Shown here: in pieces, positions 1 through 8,181 of the stretch | How the letters are laid out: each line of letters begins with the position of its first letter | Numbering within the stretch: position 1 is the stretch's first letter | Assembly: GCF_000697965.2 (NCBI RefSeq) | Contig: NZ_CP015881.1 | Location: 186,001-250,000, forward strand | Length of the DNA stretch: 64,000 nt | Direction of reading: 5' to 3' | Source of the DNA: Ensifer adhaerens | GTDB taxonomy: Bacteria; Pseudomonadota; Alphaproteobacteria; Rhizobiales; Rhizobiaceae | Translations under genes and position numbers: made by a program | The notes under the pieces: model-generated | What the model saw: only the letters and a program-made list of their open reading frames with translations | Database searches by the model: none | What the model was told of the DNA's origin: nothing

Positions 1-1
1 C

Positions 2-1102
2 CTCGATTATGCCGCCCATGTCATGCTGGTTCCGCGGGCCCTCTTGTTGTGGACCGATGCGGAGGAGCCCTGGACCTATGCGGCCCTGTGGAACGAAGGC
101 GAACTCGAGGTCATGCAGATGCCGCCCGATGCCTTCGGTACCTGGACGGACGAAAAATTGCTGCGCAGCAGCCTGCTTGTCACCGAGGCCGCGCGTGGTC
201 GCGTTCTCGTGCATATCGGCGAGGGGCGGTTTCATCAATGGTCGGATCCCGATCCCCCGATCTCGCCAGCGCTTGTGGAAGCTTTCAACATCAACGCCGC
301 GGTCTCGACCTTCTTCCAGGTCGACGATCTGCAGGCGCGCCTCTTCGTTCTGGAGCCGCCTGCGCTCACGCTCGATGACGTGGCGATCGCGGAGATCATC
401 GCCGACAGGATCAAGGCGCTGTTCGAACAGGCGATCCTGGTTAGACGCCTGAGTGACGAGGCGGCCGTCGACGAGCGCATCCGCATCGGCCGCGACCTGC
501 ACGACGGGGTGCTTCAGGCGCTTGCGGGCACAGCACTGCAGCTTCAGTCGCTGCGCAAGCTCAAGGATGCGGGGCCGGATGTGCTTGCTGAACGCCTCGA
601 GGCCATCCAGGCGATGCTGCTCGAAGAACAGCGGGAGCTTCGCGGCTTCATCCGCGCGCTCGAGCCGGGTGGCAATCTCCAGGCTACCGGCGAAATGCAG
701 CTCGAGCGTCAACTGGAAGCGGTGGCCGCACGGCTGCGGCAGCAATGGCAGATCGACGTCTCGATCGCCTTCGACCCGCCGTCCGGCATCGACCTGCCGC
801 TGGCGCTGACCTACGAGCTTGCGCGCATGACGTCCGAAGCGACCGCCAACGCGGTCAGGCACGGCGGCGCGCAGAAGGTCAGGATCACGCTCAGCATCGA
901 CAACGGATCGATCGTGCTGACGATCGACGACGACGGGGTCGGCTTCGGTTATGGTGAGCGTCTTGACCATGCCGAGCTTGAACGAGAAAAAATCGGACCG
1001 CGGAGCCTGCGTGAACGGGCGGCAGCGCGTGGCGGAAAACTTGCGATCGAAAGGATAGCGGAATGGACTCGAGTGGTCGTCATGCTGCCAATGCCGCAAT
1101 AG
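2..1102 (+). CDS. Sensor histidine kinase, NarX/LiaS-like (HisKA_3), 5' end outside window
   Basis: This is the C-terminal 366 residues of a two-component sensor kinase. The reading frame is open back to the left edge of the window, so the true start and any sensor domain lie upstream. The first ATG at position 23 is probably internal. The first part resembles a GAF-like input region. It is followed by a HisKA_3 phospho-acceptor motif (GRDLHDGVLQA, His about residue 167 of the visible part). The ATPase domain has an N box (ANAVRHGG) and a G box (DDDGVGFG). The last 40 bases overlap the start of the response-regulator gene, so the two are translationally coupled and very probably partners. The signal and the target genes are unknown. 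The three-gene SGNH unit directly downstream is a candidate target by position only. Confidence 0.9.
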   Translation, partial: LDYAAHVMLVPRALLLWTDAEEPWTYAALWNEGELEVMQMPPDAFGTWTDEKLLRSSLLVTEAARGRVLVHIGEGRFHQWSDPDPPISPALVEAFNINAAVSTFFQVDDLQARLFVLEPPALTLDDVAIAEIIADRIKALFEQAILVRRLSDEAAVDERIRIGRDLHDGVLQALAGTALQLQSLRKLKDAGPDVLAERLEAIQAMLLEEQRELRGFIRALEPGGNLQATGEMQLERQLEAVAARLRQQWQIDVSIAFDPPSGIDLPLALTYELARMTSEATANAVRHGGAQKVRITLSIDNGSIVLTIDDDGVGFGYGERLDHAELEREKIGPRSLRERAAARGGKLAIERIAEWTRVVVMLPMPQ

Positions 1103-1746
1103 CGTTGCGCGCGGTCGTCGTCGACGATCATCTGATCGTGCTCGACGGGCTTCGCCGGCTGATCGAGACCGTGCCCGGCTGGGAGGTGGTGGCGACCTGC
1201 GAGCGTGCGACCGATGCGCTGCAGGTTCTGTCCGAGCGGGGCGCCGATATCGTCGTCGCAGATCTTCGCATGCCGCATATGGACGGGCTCGAATTCATAC
1301 GCCGGGTGCGCAGCGCCCACCGACAGCAGATCGCGATCGTCATCCTGACGGCTGATATCGGTGACGATCAGGTTGCCGAAGCGATCCGGCTCGGAGTGAA
1401 CGGCATCGTCCTCAAGGAACAGGCCCCGGACACCCTGCTCGACTGCATGAATGTCGTGGCCAGCGGCAAGACCTATTTCCAGGATCAGGCGCTGAAGTCC
1501 GCGATCGAGCGGATACGCGCGCAGGAGGCCGTTGAGACCCGGGGCGTCGACCTCCTGACACAGCGCGAGATCGAGGTCTCGCGGCTGGCGGCCTCGGGGA
1601 TCCGCAGCAAGGAGATCGGTGCCCGGCTCGGCATATCGCCGGGCACGGTCAAGCTGCATCTCCACAGCATCTACAGCAAGCTCGGAATCTCGACGCGCGT
1701 CGAGCTGGCCAATCTGGCGAACCGGCTCCCGAAGAGCCCACTATGA
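1063..1746 (+). CDS. Response regulator, NarL/FixJ family (REC + LuxR-type HTH)
   Basis: This 227-residue DNA-binding response regulator has a receiver domain at about residues 15-135. The acidic pair is D21-D22, the phospho-acceptor is D67 (VVADLRMPHMDG), and the conserved Lys lies in the VLKEQ segment. A LuxR/NarL helix-turn-helix occupies about residues 165-225 (LTQREIEV...GISPGTVKLHLHSIYSKL). The ATG at 1063 has an upstream AAAGGA and overlaps the kinase by 40 bases. The pair makes a classical NarX/NarL-type system. Its targets cannot be read from the sequence. An inverted repeat at 1877-1894, between this gene and the next unit, is one possible binding site. Confidence 0.93.
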   Translation: MDSSGRHAANAAIALRAVVVDDHLIVLDGLRRLIETVPGWEVVATCERATDALQVLSERGADIVVADLRMPHMDGLEFIRRVRSAHRQQIAIVILTADIGDDQVAEAIRLGVNGIVLKEQAPDTLLDCMNVVASGKTYFQDQALKSAIERIRAQEAVETRGVDLLTQREIEVSRLAASGIRSKEIGARLGISPGTVKLHLHSIYSKLGISTRVELANLANRLPKSPL

Positions 1747-2050
1747 CGGCGTCGCCCGCGCTTGCAGGCCCCCTGCTTCTGGCCTGAGCCTCCCCTTTCG
1801 AAAACATCCAGCCCGCGACGAGACGCCGCGACCGGCGCTTTCTGCCGCAAGCGAACTGTAAGAAACAGGGCCGGAGTATATCCATCTGGATATATTCAGA
1901 ACGAAAATCCTAGGATAGAGTTCGGAATTGTAAGGCGTCTCCGGCAGAGAAGTGAAACCTCCGAAGCTCATGTCGCTATATAACGAATAAGTTCATGTTT
2001 TCGTATTCTGAAGATATTGACGGTGTTCTTCTCTGTTCCGGAGAGCCACT
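1747..2050. other. 304-bp intergenic region, locally AT-rich
   Basis: No convincing gene is present. The second half is clearly more AT-rich than the surroundings, as expected for a promoter region. It carries an inverted repeat (1877-1894) and an AGAG/GGAGA ribosome-binding stretch just before the ATG at 2051. No clear -35/-10 pair was found. Confidence 0.5.
1877..1894. promoter_or_regulatory. Inverted repeat TATATCC-N4-GGATATA
   Basis: Two perfect 7-bp arms, TATATCC and GGATATA, are separated by ATCT. The repeat lies 130 bp after the response-regulator stop and 157 bp before the next gene. The AT-rich arms and the missing T-run argue for an operator rather than a terminator. The binding protein is unknown. 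Confidence 0.4.
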
Positions 2051-2542
2051 ATGCATGTTCAAAGTGTTATTGAAATAGCTGAAACAGACGGTCGGCTTCC
2101 GGTCGAGATAATCATAAAGGGTTATCGTTTGAGCCAGAAGCGGCTTACCGTCTTCGTTTTAAACGAGGTGACGCCGGCCGCGGTCAACCGGATCCTGGAT
2201 CCCGTGGTGCCGACGTTGCCTCTTTTCATTCCTGGCGTGCTTTACGTCAAGATTTCGGATGATGCCCGCGTGCGGGAAGCGGTCGAGACGGCGGATGTCG
2301 TCTATGCCGCGACCAGCCTGTTTCGCGATCAGTTGACCGGCTACGGGACTTTGCCCGGGCTGCTTCGACCGATCGAGCTCCTGCGGCCGGATTCCTCCAA
2401 GCGCATCCGGCTCGCAGATACTGGCGAACACGCAGGCTCCGACGAACCGAAGCGTCCCTCCGTCGCAAAGACATCGAGGCGCACGACCACCTATCTCGCC
2501 AGCCTGGCACGGTCCTATTGGCGCGAGGCCGGAAGCGCCTGA
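2051..2542 (+). CDS. Hypothetical protein of 163 residues
   Basis: I do not recognise the family. The first 110 or so residues look like a compact alpha/beta fold with hydrophobic strands (VEIIIKGY, LTVFVLNEV, GVLYVKISDD, ADVVYAATS). The C-terminal 50 residues are basic and Ser/Thr-rich and look disordered. There is no signal peptide or membrane segment. The ADVVYAATSLFRDQL segment is faintly like the nucleotide-sugar side of glycosyltransferases, but no motif settles this. The ATG at 2051 has a GGAGA at good distance. The gene lies 66 bp before two SGNH-hydrolase genes on the same strand, which suggests one transcription unit with a role in cell-surface polysaccharide. That role is an inference from position. 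Confidence 0.6.
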   Translation: MHVQSVIEIAETDGRLPVEIIIKGYRLSQKRLTVFVLNEVTPAAVNRILDPVVPTLPLFIPGVLYVKISDDARVREAVETADVVYAATSLFRDQLTGYGTLPGLLRPIELLRPDSSKRIRLADTGEHAGSDEPKRPSVAKTSRRTTTYLASLARSYWREAGSA

Positions 2543-2608
2543 ACCGGGCGATGCGGCAATCATCCGAAATGCTTCAACACAGATCGCACAATCAAGGTGT
2601 CAGCTGAC

Positions 2609-3856
2609 ATGCCCCGAAAAGCCGAACGTCAGGATGCGCTCAACAACAACAATCCGACGGCGACGCCTGCGGATTTCATCGATCAGAACAAGCCTCAATC
2701 GAGCGGAATCCTGCAACGCATGCGCCGTTCGCGCAATTTCGGCGGTGTCATGGATGGGCTGATCATTCTCGTTTCGGGACTTGTCGCCATTCTGCTGTGC
2801 GAACTGCTGCTGCGTCTGGTGCCGAGCCTGCAGCTTCCGGTCGGCGAGGGCGAATATGTCTATTGCGGCGTGCCGCGGGGGCGGCATCAGTCGCACGCGC
2901 TCTACGGCTATACGGAAATACCGGGCAACAGCTACTTCGAGCGTTTCAGCCCGCTCGATCCTTGGAACCGCGTCCAGATCAACCGCGACGGTTTCCGCGA
3001 CAATGCGACGGGCACGGGTTCGCCGGTGTTCGTCCTCGGCGATTCCATGGTGCGCGGCTCGCTCGTCAAGGAAAGCGAAACCTTCAGCTCGCTCCTGAAC
3101 GCATGGCACCCGCAACTGCTGCTCAAGAACTACGGCACCGGCGGCTACGGCCAGCCGAACGAGATCCGGGTCTATGAGGACAAGGGCCACAGCATCCCTC
3201 ATAACCTCGTCGTCGTCGGGCTCTCGCTCAGCACCGACCTTGAGGACAATGCCGAGCGTGCGGTTCTGACGCCCTCGTCCATCGATATCACGGTCGAGCC
3301 GGCCGGTAGCGGAACCAAGAAGCCCAGCCTCGCTTTGCAGGCACATCTGTACCTGTGGCAGAACAGCAAGCTCTACAACTGGTTCTACTCGACCCTGCTC
3401 AGACCCTATGTTGGCGACCGGGCGTCCCGGCGTGACATCGGCCATGCGATCGAGCTGACGCGGCGCCTGTTCGTCCGGCTTGCCGACGATGCCCGCGCCA
3501 ACGGCGCCGAGCTGCTCGTCGTCATCCTCCCGGGCTGGGCGGAACTGGTTGGTCGCGACGACGGCCTGCAGCCGGAAAAGCAGCGCGAAATGATCAAGGC
3601 GCTCGCCGCTGCGACGCCCGGAGTGTACGTGGTCGATCCGACCGAAAAGCTCTCCGCCAACGATCCGATGAAAACCTATGGCATCGGCGACAAGCACCTT
3701 TCTCCGCTCGGACATTTTCTTGTGGCCGAGGCGATCGACCAGTGGCTGGTCAATGATTGGAGCGGCGGCAAGGGCCTGACGGTCGGCGAGCACCAGTTCG
3801 TAAAAACCGCTCCGGTGGAGCCAGATTGCCTGAAGTTTTCTCAGGTCGGACAGTAA
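2609..3856 (+). CDS. Membrane-anchored SGNH/GDSL-type hydrolase
   Basis: This 415-residue protein has a polar, Asn-rich N-terminus, then one membrane segment (LIILVSGLVAILLCELLLRL, about residues 48-67) and a large extracytoplasmic domain. The SGNH block I is VLGDSMV with Ser146. A late GDKHLSPLGH motif gives D361 and H363 for the catalytic triad. The D-x-H spacing is like the AlgJ/AlgX acetyltransferase-hydrolase group. A GTG in the same frame at 2597 has no suitable Shine-Dalgarno sequence, whereas AAGG stands 11 bases before the ATG at 2609, so I use 2609. The likely work is adding or removing O-acyl groups on a surface glycan. Only 25 bp separate it from the next SGNH gene. Confidence 0.8.
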   Translation: MPRKAERQDALNNNNPTATPADFIDQNKPQSSGILQRMRRSRNFGGVMDGLIILVSGLVAILLCELLLRLVPSLQLPVGEGEYVYCGVPRGRHQSHALYGYTEIPGNSYFERFSPLDPWNRVQINRDGFRDNATGTGSPVFVLGDSMVRGSLVKESETFSSLLNAWHPQLLLKNYGTGGYGQPNEIRVYEDKGHSIPHNLVVVGLSLSTDLEDNAERAVLTPSSIDITVEPAGSGTKKPSLALQAHLYLWQNSKLYNWFYSTLLRPYVGDRASRRDIGHAIELTRRLFVRLADDARANGAELLVVILPGWAELVGRDDGLQPEKQREMIKALAAATPGVYVVDPTEKLSANDPMKTYGIGDKHLSPLGHFLVAEAIDQWLVNDWSGGKGLTVGEHQFVKTAPVEPDCLKFSQVGQ

Positions 3857-3881
3857 TCGGCGGACCTGAAAGGAAGATCCG

Positions 3882-4964
3882 ATGAATTCCAATGTAACAC
3901 GCGTCGTTCAAATGGAACAAAACAGCGTCCGGAAATCCTCCATTCTCAAGCGAGCCCTGCTTGCGGTTCTCGCGACGGCTTTCAGCCTCGCCCTTTGCGG
4001 CCTCATGATCGAAGGCATGGCGCGCACCGTCTTCGACAACGGCATGGATTTCGACCTCGAGATGTGGAAATACGCCCGCGACCTGAAACGGGTCAGCGCC
4101 GAGCCGGCGATCGGCCACGAGCATATTCCCAATTCGAGCGGCGTCTTCATGGGTGTGCCGGTCAGCATCAACTCGATCGGCCTGCGCAACCGCGAAATCG
4201 GCCCGGTTGCCGCCGGGACGACGCGGGTGATGATGCTCGGGGATTCGCTGACCTTCGGCTGGGGCGTCAAAGAGGAAGATACGCCCTCCAGGCTGCTGGA
4301 AACGGTCCTCAACGGCGGCAGCCAGGGGGCGCCGAAATACGAGGTGATCAACACCGGTGTCGGCAACTACAACACCCAGATGGAAGTCGCCTATTTCATG
4401 ACCAAGGGCGTCGAGCTCAAGCCGGACGTGGTCGTCCTCAACTATTTCATCAACGATGCCGAGCCGACGCCGCGCCGTCACGAGGTCGGCTGGGGCGAGT
4501 ATTCGCAGGCCTATGTCGTACTCGCCTCGGCGGTCGACAAAATCTCGCGCATCTTCCTCGGTCGGGCGGACTGGAAGGCCTATTACCGGGGCCTCTATGA
4601 AGACGACCAGCCCGGCTGGACGGAAGGGCAGGATGCCATGCGGCGGCTGATCAGCTTCTGCCGCGAACGTGGCATCAAGCTCGTGCTCGTCAACTATCCC
4701 GAACTGCATGAAGTCAAGCAGTATCCGTTCCCGGAAGTCACCGGCGCGGTCGAGAAGATCGCCGAAAGCGAGGGGGTTCCCTTCCTCGATCTTCGCCCCT
4801 CGGTCGAGGATCTCGTTCCCGAAACGCTGTGGGTATCGCCATCGGATGCGCACCCGAACCGGATCGCCAACGAGCGCTTCGCCGCCGCGATCGCCGGAAC
4901 GCTGGAACGCTCCTATCCGGACCTCTTCGCCGGAGCCGGATCGGTCGCCAAGGTCCAGCCGTGA
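3882..4964 (+). CDS. Second SGNH/GDSL-type hydrolase with N-terminal membrane anchor
   Basis: This 360-residue protein has a membrane segment at about residues 25-45 (LLAVLATAFSLALCGLMIEG) followed by an SGNH domain. Block I is MMLGDSLTFGWG with Ser122. The block III-like Asn is in NYFINDAEPT, and a late SDAHPN motif gives D322 and H324. The ATG at 3882 follows AAGGAAG at good spacing. It shares topology and the D-x-H active-site variant with the preceding gene although overall similarity looks low, so the two may act in sequence on one polymer. The family holds esterases, lipases and carbohydrate acyl-esterases, and the sequence does not choose among them. The gene ends 46 bp before the convergent autotransporter gene. 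Confidence 0.82.
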   Translation: MNSNVTRVVQMEQNSVRKSSILKRALLAVLATAFSLALCGLMIEGMARTVFDNGMDFDLEMWKYARDLKRVSAEPAIGHEHIPNSSGVFMGVPVSINSIGLRNREIGPVAAGTTRVMMLGDSLTFGWGVKEEDTPSRLLETVLNGGSQGAPKYEVINTGVGNYNTQMEVAYFMTKGVELKPDVVVLNYFINDAEPTPRRHEVGWGEYSQAYVVLASAVDKISRIFLGRADWKAYYRGLYEDDQPGWTEGQDAMRRLISFCRERGIKLVLVNYPELHEVKQYPFPEVTGAVEKIAESEGVPFLDLRPSVEDLVPETLWVSPSDAHPNRIANERFAAAIAGTLERSYPDLFAGAGSVAKVQP

Positions 4965-5010
4965 GGCTAGCGCGACCGGCTGCTGAACGTCCTGGTCGGA
5001 GACATGCGCG

Positions 5011-7995
5011 TCAAAAATCGACGATCAGGTTTGCGCGGCCGGCACTCGACCGCGCGCCGTCGCCGAATTCGCCGAGATAGGTGATTGCCAGCCGCGCGGA
5101 TTTGGAGAGCCGGGCGGAAATGCCCGCTTCCACCACCAGCGCATCGCGCGCGATGGGCACGCCTGCGATGGTGAAGGGGCTGGCATCGGCAAAGGCAAGG
5201 CGCGCGGACGGCGAAAGGTCGCCTTCCGCATGGCGCCAGCCGAGCATGCCGGAGGCTGAGATCGGCATTTGGTCTATCGGCAGATTCGCCCACCAGCGCA
5301 CGCCGATGGTCGTAAGCATGGCGTCGTCAGTGGCACCTTCTGCCGAGAGCGCCGCCGAACCACCGTTTTCCTTGAACGCATCGGTATCGAGATAGACATA
5401 GGCCAGGTTTGCGAACGGCTGAAGCCTGATGTCGTCTGCGCTGAGCGTGAAGGAAAGGTCGGCGAACACCTGGGCAACAGTGCTGTCGTAGTCGGCGGTC
5501 AGGCGGTCTGTGAACGAGCCGAAGGCGAGGTCACGCTCCGACGAAACCTCGTTGTGGCTATAGATCGCGCCGCCTGCAAGGTTCAGCGCCCCGATGTTCC
5601 CATATCCGTAGAGGCCCGCATGGTAAGCATCGACACGCGCCTGCGGCTGAACGGTGAGATGGCTGTAGCCGAGGATCCCACCGAGGCGCCAATCGTCGGA
5701 AACCGCCGTATCAGCGCCGACGAGGGCACCCGCCGTGCGGTTACCGATAGCGGCTGCGTTGCCGTCACCGGACAAATGGCCCGCGCCTGCAAAACCCGAC
5801 GTCCAGAAGACGGCGTCCTCGGTTTCCTGAAGGGTCGAGACGGCCGAGCCCGCGCGCTCCAGAATGGCGTCCCGCGGAAAACGGCTGTCCCACATCAGCG
5901 CGCTCTTGACTGAGGCGTGTACCTCGCCGCTCAGCTGGGAAAAGGCGCTTGCGGCCGTTGCATCATCCAGCGAGAGCACGGCCAGCGTGAGCGGGCTCGT
6001 GACGCCCAGCGCTTCGACAGCGCTTGCTGCTGCGCGCCCATTGGCGGTTTCTGCGAGGTCCGCGAACGCAACGTCGTTCCGGTCGAGCCTCAGATCGATG
6101 CCGGTGGCGCCATAGGTCAGCGTCGGCGACAGGAACGCAAGATTGCTTGTCACCGCATCGAACCGGCCGCTGACAGTGCCGGCGGAAGCGATCGTGTAGC
6201 TCGTCGACGGGTCATAGACGCCGCTGCCGGCGAGGACCGCTAGCCTGCCGCCCTCAAGCGAAAGCGCGCCCGAAACGGCCAGGCGGTCGGATTGCCCCGC
6301 CGCATCCACATCCACCTGATAGATCGAGCCCGAACGGAACGTCAGGTCGCCGTTGACGGTGGCAACCGCGATGCCCGGGCCGGGAGAGACCACGCCGCCG
6401 GCATTGACCGTCAGGCTGCCGACGATGCCGCTGCCGGACAAGAGACCGCCGTCGAAGATTTCGACCGTCCCGGCGACCGTACCCTGGTTGACGAGAGCGC
6501 CGCCCGTGATGTTCGCCGCGCCGCTGATCGTGCCGGTGTTTTGGAAGAGGCCGCCGCTGTTTGCGAGCGAAGCGATGGTTCCGTCGTTCGACCCGGTGCC
6601 GGCGTTGGAAACTGCCCCGGCAGTCGCGCCGCTGTTATTGGTGAAAGTGCCGTTGGCACCGATCTCGACGTCGGCGAGCGCCGCATTGTTGACGACGCTG
6701 CCGCCGGCGACGGTTGTCTTTCCGGTCACCGTGCCGTTGCCGTTGTTGGTGAAGGATCCGCCATCGTTGCGCACGGAAGCGATGGTTCCGGCATTGGACA
6801 GGGTGCCGGCGTTGGTGACGTTGGCGGCCACGGCGCCGCTGTTGTTGACGAAGGCTGCCGCGGCCGCGACGTCGGCGTCGCTAACGACGAAATTGTTCGT
6901 CACGGTGCCGCCTGTAACCGTCGTCTTGCCGGTGACTGTGCCACCGGCATTGTTGGCGAAGTTTCCGGCTGTGTTGGTAAGTCCGGCGATCGTGCCGGCA
7001 TTCGACGCGGCGCCGCTGTTGGTGACCGCGCCGGCGCTTGCCCCCGACGTGTTCGTGAAGGTGCCGCCCGCGCCGACGGTGACCGTACCGAGGGTCGCGT
7101 TGTTGTTGACGGCGCCGCCAGAGACCGTGGTTTCGCCGGTCACTTCGCCGCCGAAATTGTTCGTGAAGCTTCCGGCGTCGTTGCGCACCGATGCGATGGT
7201 GCCAGCGTTCGAGACCGTGCCGGCGTTGGTAATCGCGCCCGCAGTTGCGCCATTGTTGTTGACGAAGGCGGCCGCTGCCGCGACATCCGCGTCGGTGACG
7301 ACGAAGTTGTTGGTGACGGTTCCGCCCGCCACCGTCGTTTTCCCGGTGATCGTGCCGCCGGTATTGTTGGTGAAGTTCCCCTGGGTGTTCGTCAGCGAGC
7401 CCATGGTTCCGGCGTTGGAGGCGGTGCCGGCATTCACCGTCGCGCCGGCGACGGCGCCGGTGTTGTTCACGAAAGTGCCCCCAGCCGAGACTTTGACGTC
7501 ACCAACCTCGCCGTTGTTGGAAAGCGACGTGGCGCTGCCGACGCTGGCGCTGTCCAGCGTTCCGTTCACCGACACGTTGCCGTTGTTCAGCGTCAGCCTT
7601 CCGTTGAGGTCCCCATCGATCGACAGGCTGCCGCCGTTCAGCTCGACATTGGAGGTGAGTGCGCCGCCCGCGTTGATGCTGACGCTCCCGGAATTGATCG
7701 TGCTACCGTTGGTGACGGTCAGCGCGCCGGTGTTGGAGATGGTGACATTGCCGCCGTCGACGCCAAGCTGGCGGATCGTACGGCCGTCGTTGACCTGCGG
7801 AGAGCCGGTGTTGACCTCCGCTGCGTCGCTCGCGCCGGGCAGGGCGGGCGCCCAGTTCGCGCCGTTGCCGAATTCGTTGTCGGCTCCCCCGGTCCAAACG
7901 GACTGGGCAAGCGCCGGTGTCGAGACGGCAAGAGAGGCTAGTGCCGTGAAAAGGCCGAGGCGTTTGGAAAGGACCGCGAGCGGTGTTTGTCGCAT
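5011..7995 (-). CDS. Autotransporter (type V secretion) with tandem-repeat passenger
   Basis: This 994-residue outer-membrane autotransporter starts with a basic N-terminus and a signal peptide predicted to be cut after residue 30 (TPALA-QS). The passenger (about 31-650) is low in complexity and rich in Gly, Asn, Thr and Ala, as in a beta-helix. It contains four tandem 69-residue units (175-450) and a partial fifth. A pertactin-like end (GGLLSGSGIVGSLTVNAGG...VSPG) leads to the C-terminal beta-barrel (about 720-994), which ends in the expected aromatic residue (LIVDF). The passenger has no protease triad that I can see, so adhesion or aggregation is the likeliest role. It stands alone, with no operon partner. 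The Shine-Dalgarno sequence before the ATG is weak. Confidence 0.9.
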   Translation of the reverse strand: MRQTPLAVLSKRLGLFTALASLAVSTPALAQSVWTGGADNEFGNGANWAPALPGASDAAEVNTGSPQVNDGRTIRQLGVDGGNVTISNTGALTVTNGSTINSGSVSINAGGALTSNVELNGGSLSIDGDLNGRLTLNNGNVSVNGTLDSASVGSATSLSNNGEVGDVKVSAGGTFVNNTGAVAGATVNAGTASNAGTMGSLTNTQGNFTNNTGGTITGKTTVAGGTVTNNFVVTDADVAAAAAFVNNNGATAGAITNAGTVSNAGTIASVRNDAGSFTNNFGGEVTGETTVSGGAVNNNATLGTVTVGAGGTFTNTSGASAGAVTNSGAASNAGTIAGLTNTAGNFANNAGGTVTGKTTVTGGTVTNNFVVSDADVAAAAAFVNNSGAVAANVTNAGTLSNAGTIASVRNDGGSFTNNGNGTVTGKTTVAGGSVVNNAALADVEIGANGTFTNNSGATAGAVSNAGTGSNDGTIASLANSGGLFQNTGTISGAANITGGALVNQGTVAGTVEIFDGGLLSGSGIVGSLTVNAGGVVSPGPGIAVATVNGDLTFRSGSIYQVDVDAAGQSDRLAVSGALSLEGGRLAVLAGSGVYDPSTSYTIASAGTVSGRFDAVTSNLAFLSPTLTYGATGIDLRLDRNDVAFADLAETANGRAAASAVEALGVTSPLTLAVLSLDDATAASAFSQLSGEVHASVKSALMWDSRFPRDAILERAGSAVSTLQETEDAVFWTSGFAGAGHLSGDGNAAAIGNRTAGALVGADTAVSDDWRLGGILGYSHLTVQPQARVDAYHAGLYGYGNIGALNLAGGAIYSHNEVSSERDLAFGSFTDRLTADYDSTVAQVFADLSFTLSADDIRLQPFANLAYVYLDTDAFKENGGSAALSAEGATDDAMLTTIGVRWWANLPIDQMPISASGMLGWRHAEGDLSPSARLAFADASPFTIAGVPIARDALVVEAGISARLSKSARLAITYLGEFGDGARSSAGRANLIVDF
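6646..7473 (-). repeat. Four 207-bp coding repeats inside the autotransporter passenger
   Basis: Residues 175-450 are four units of exactly 69 residues (207 bp), each opening with F(V/T)N(N/T) and containing SNAGTI and TGKTTV-like blocks. Units 1 and 3 share the ending DADVAAAAA, and units 2 and 4 share the ending VGAGGT/IGANGT. The array is therefore a duplicated 138-residue (414-bp) pair. A degenerate fifth unit follows to about residue 507. Confidence 0.9.
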
Positions 7996-8128
7996 GGGTG
8001 CCGCCGGTGCTACGAACGCTCGCGAATCAGCCAGCGGAATGGGTAGCTTTGGCTATCTAATCATGGTTAACGATTTACTACCACCGTTGCTCCCGGGCCG
8101 GATGGGCCACCGCCATCGCCCGGTGGCA

Positions 8129-8147
8129 GAGCCGAAAGTCTCGGCTC
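8129..8147 (-). terminator. Possible terminator after the FAD oxidoreductase
   Basis: A hairpin with 7-bp arms, GAGCCGA and TCGGCTC, and a 5-base loop lies 34 bp past the oxidoreductase stop. No clear T-run follows, so it may be Rho-assisted or only an mRNA end. Confidence 0.4.
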
Positions 8148-8181
8148 CGCTTGCCCTTTGAAGCCGCCGGGAAACGCATGA

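Noticed and set aside
2600..4853. Long minus-strand open frames (430 and 367 codons) opposite the SGNH genes.
   Set aside because: They are Asp/Arg/His-rich antisense shadows typical of high-GC DNA, with no motifs or ribosome-binding sites.
6646..7473. Regular repeats that could be taken for a CRISPR array or satellite.
   Set aside because: The 207-bp units keep the reading frame and encode related protein repeats. Unit length and lack of unique spacers exclude CRISPR.
6292..8161. Two long open frames (549 and 602 codons) on the plus strand opposite the autotransporter.
   Set aside because: They mirror the low-complexity Gly/Asn/Thr repeats of the real gene and show Val/Ala/Pro-rich sequence with no domain. 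The minus frame has a signal peptide, repeats and a barrel domain.
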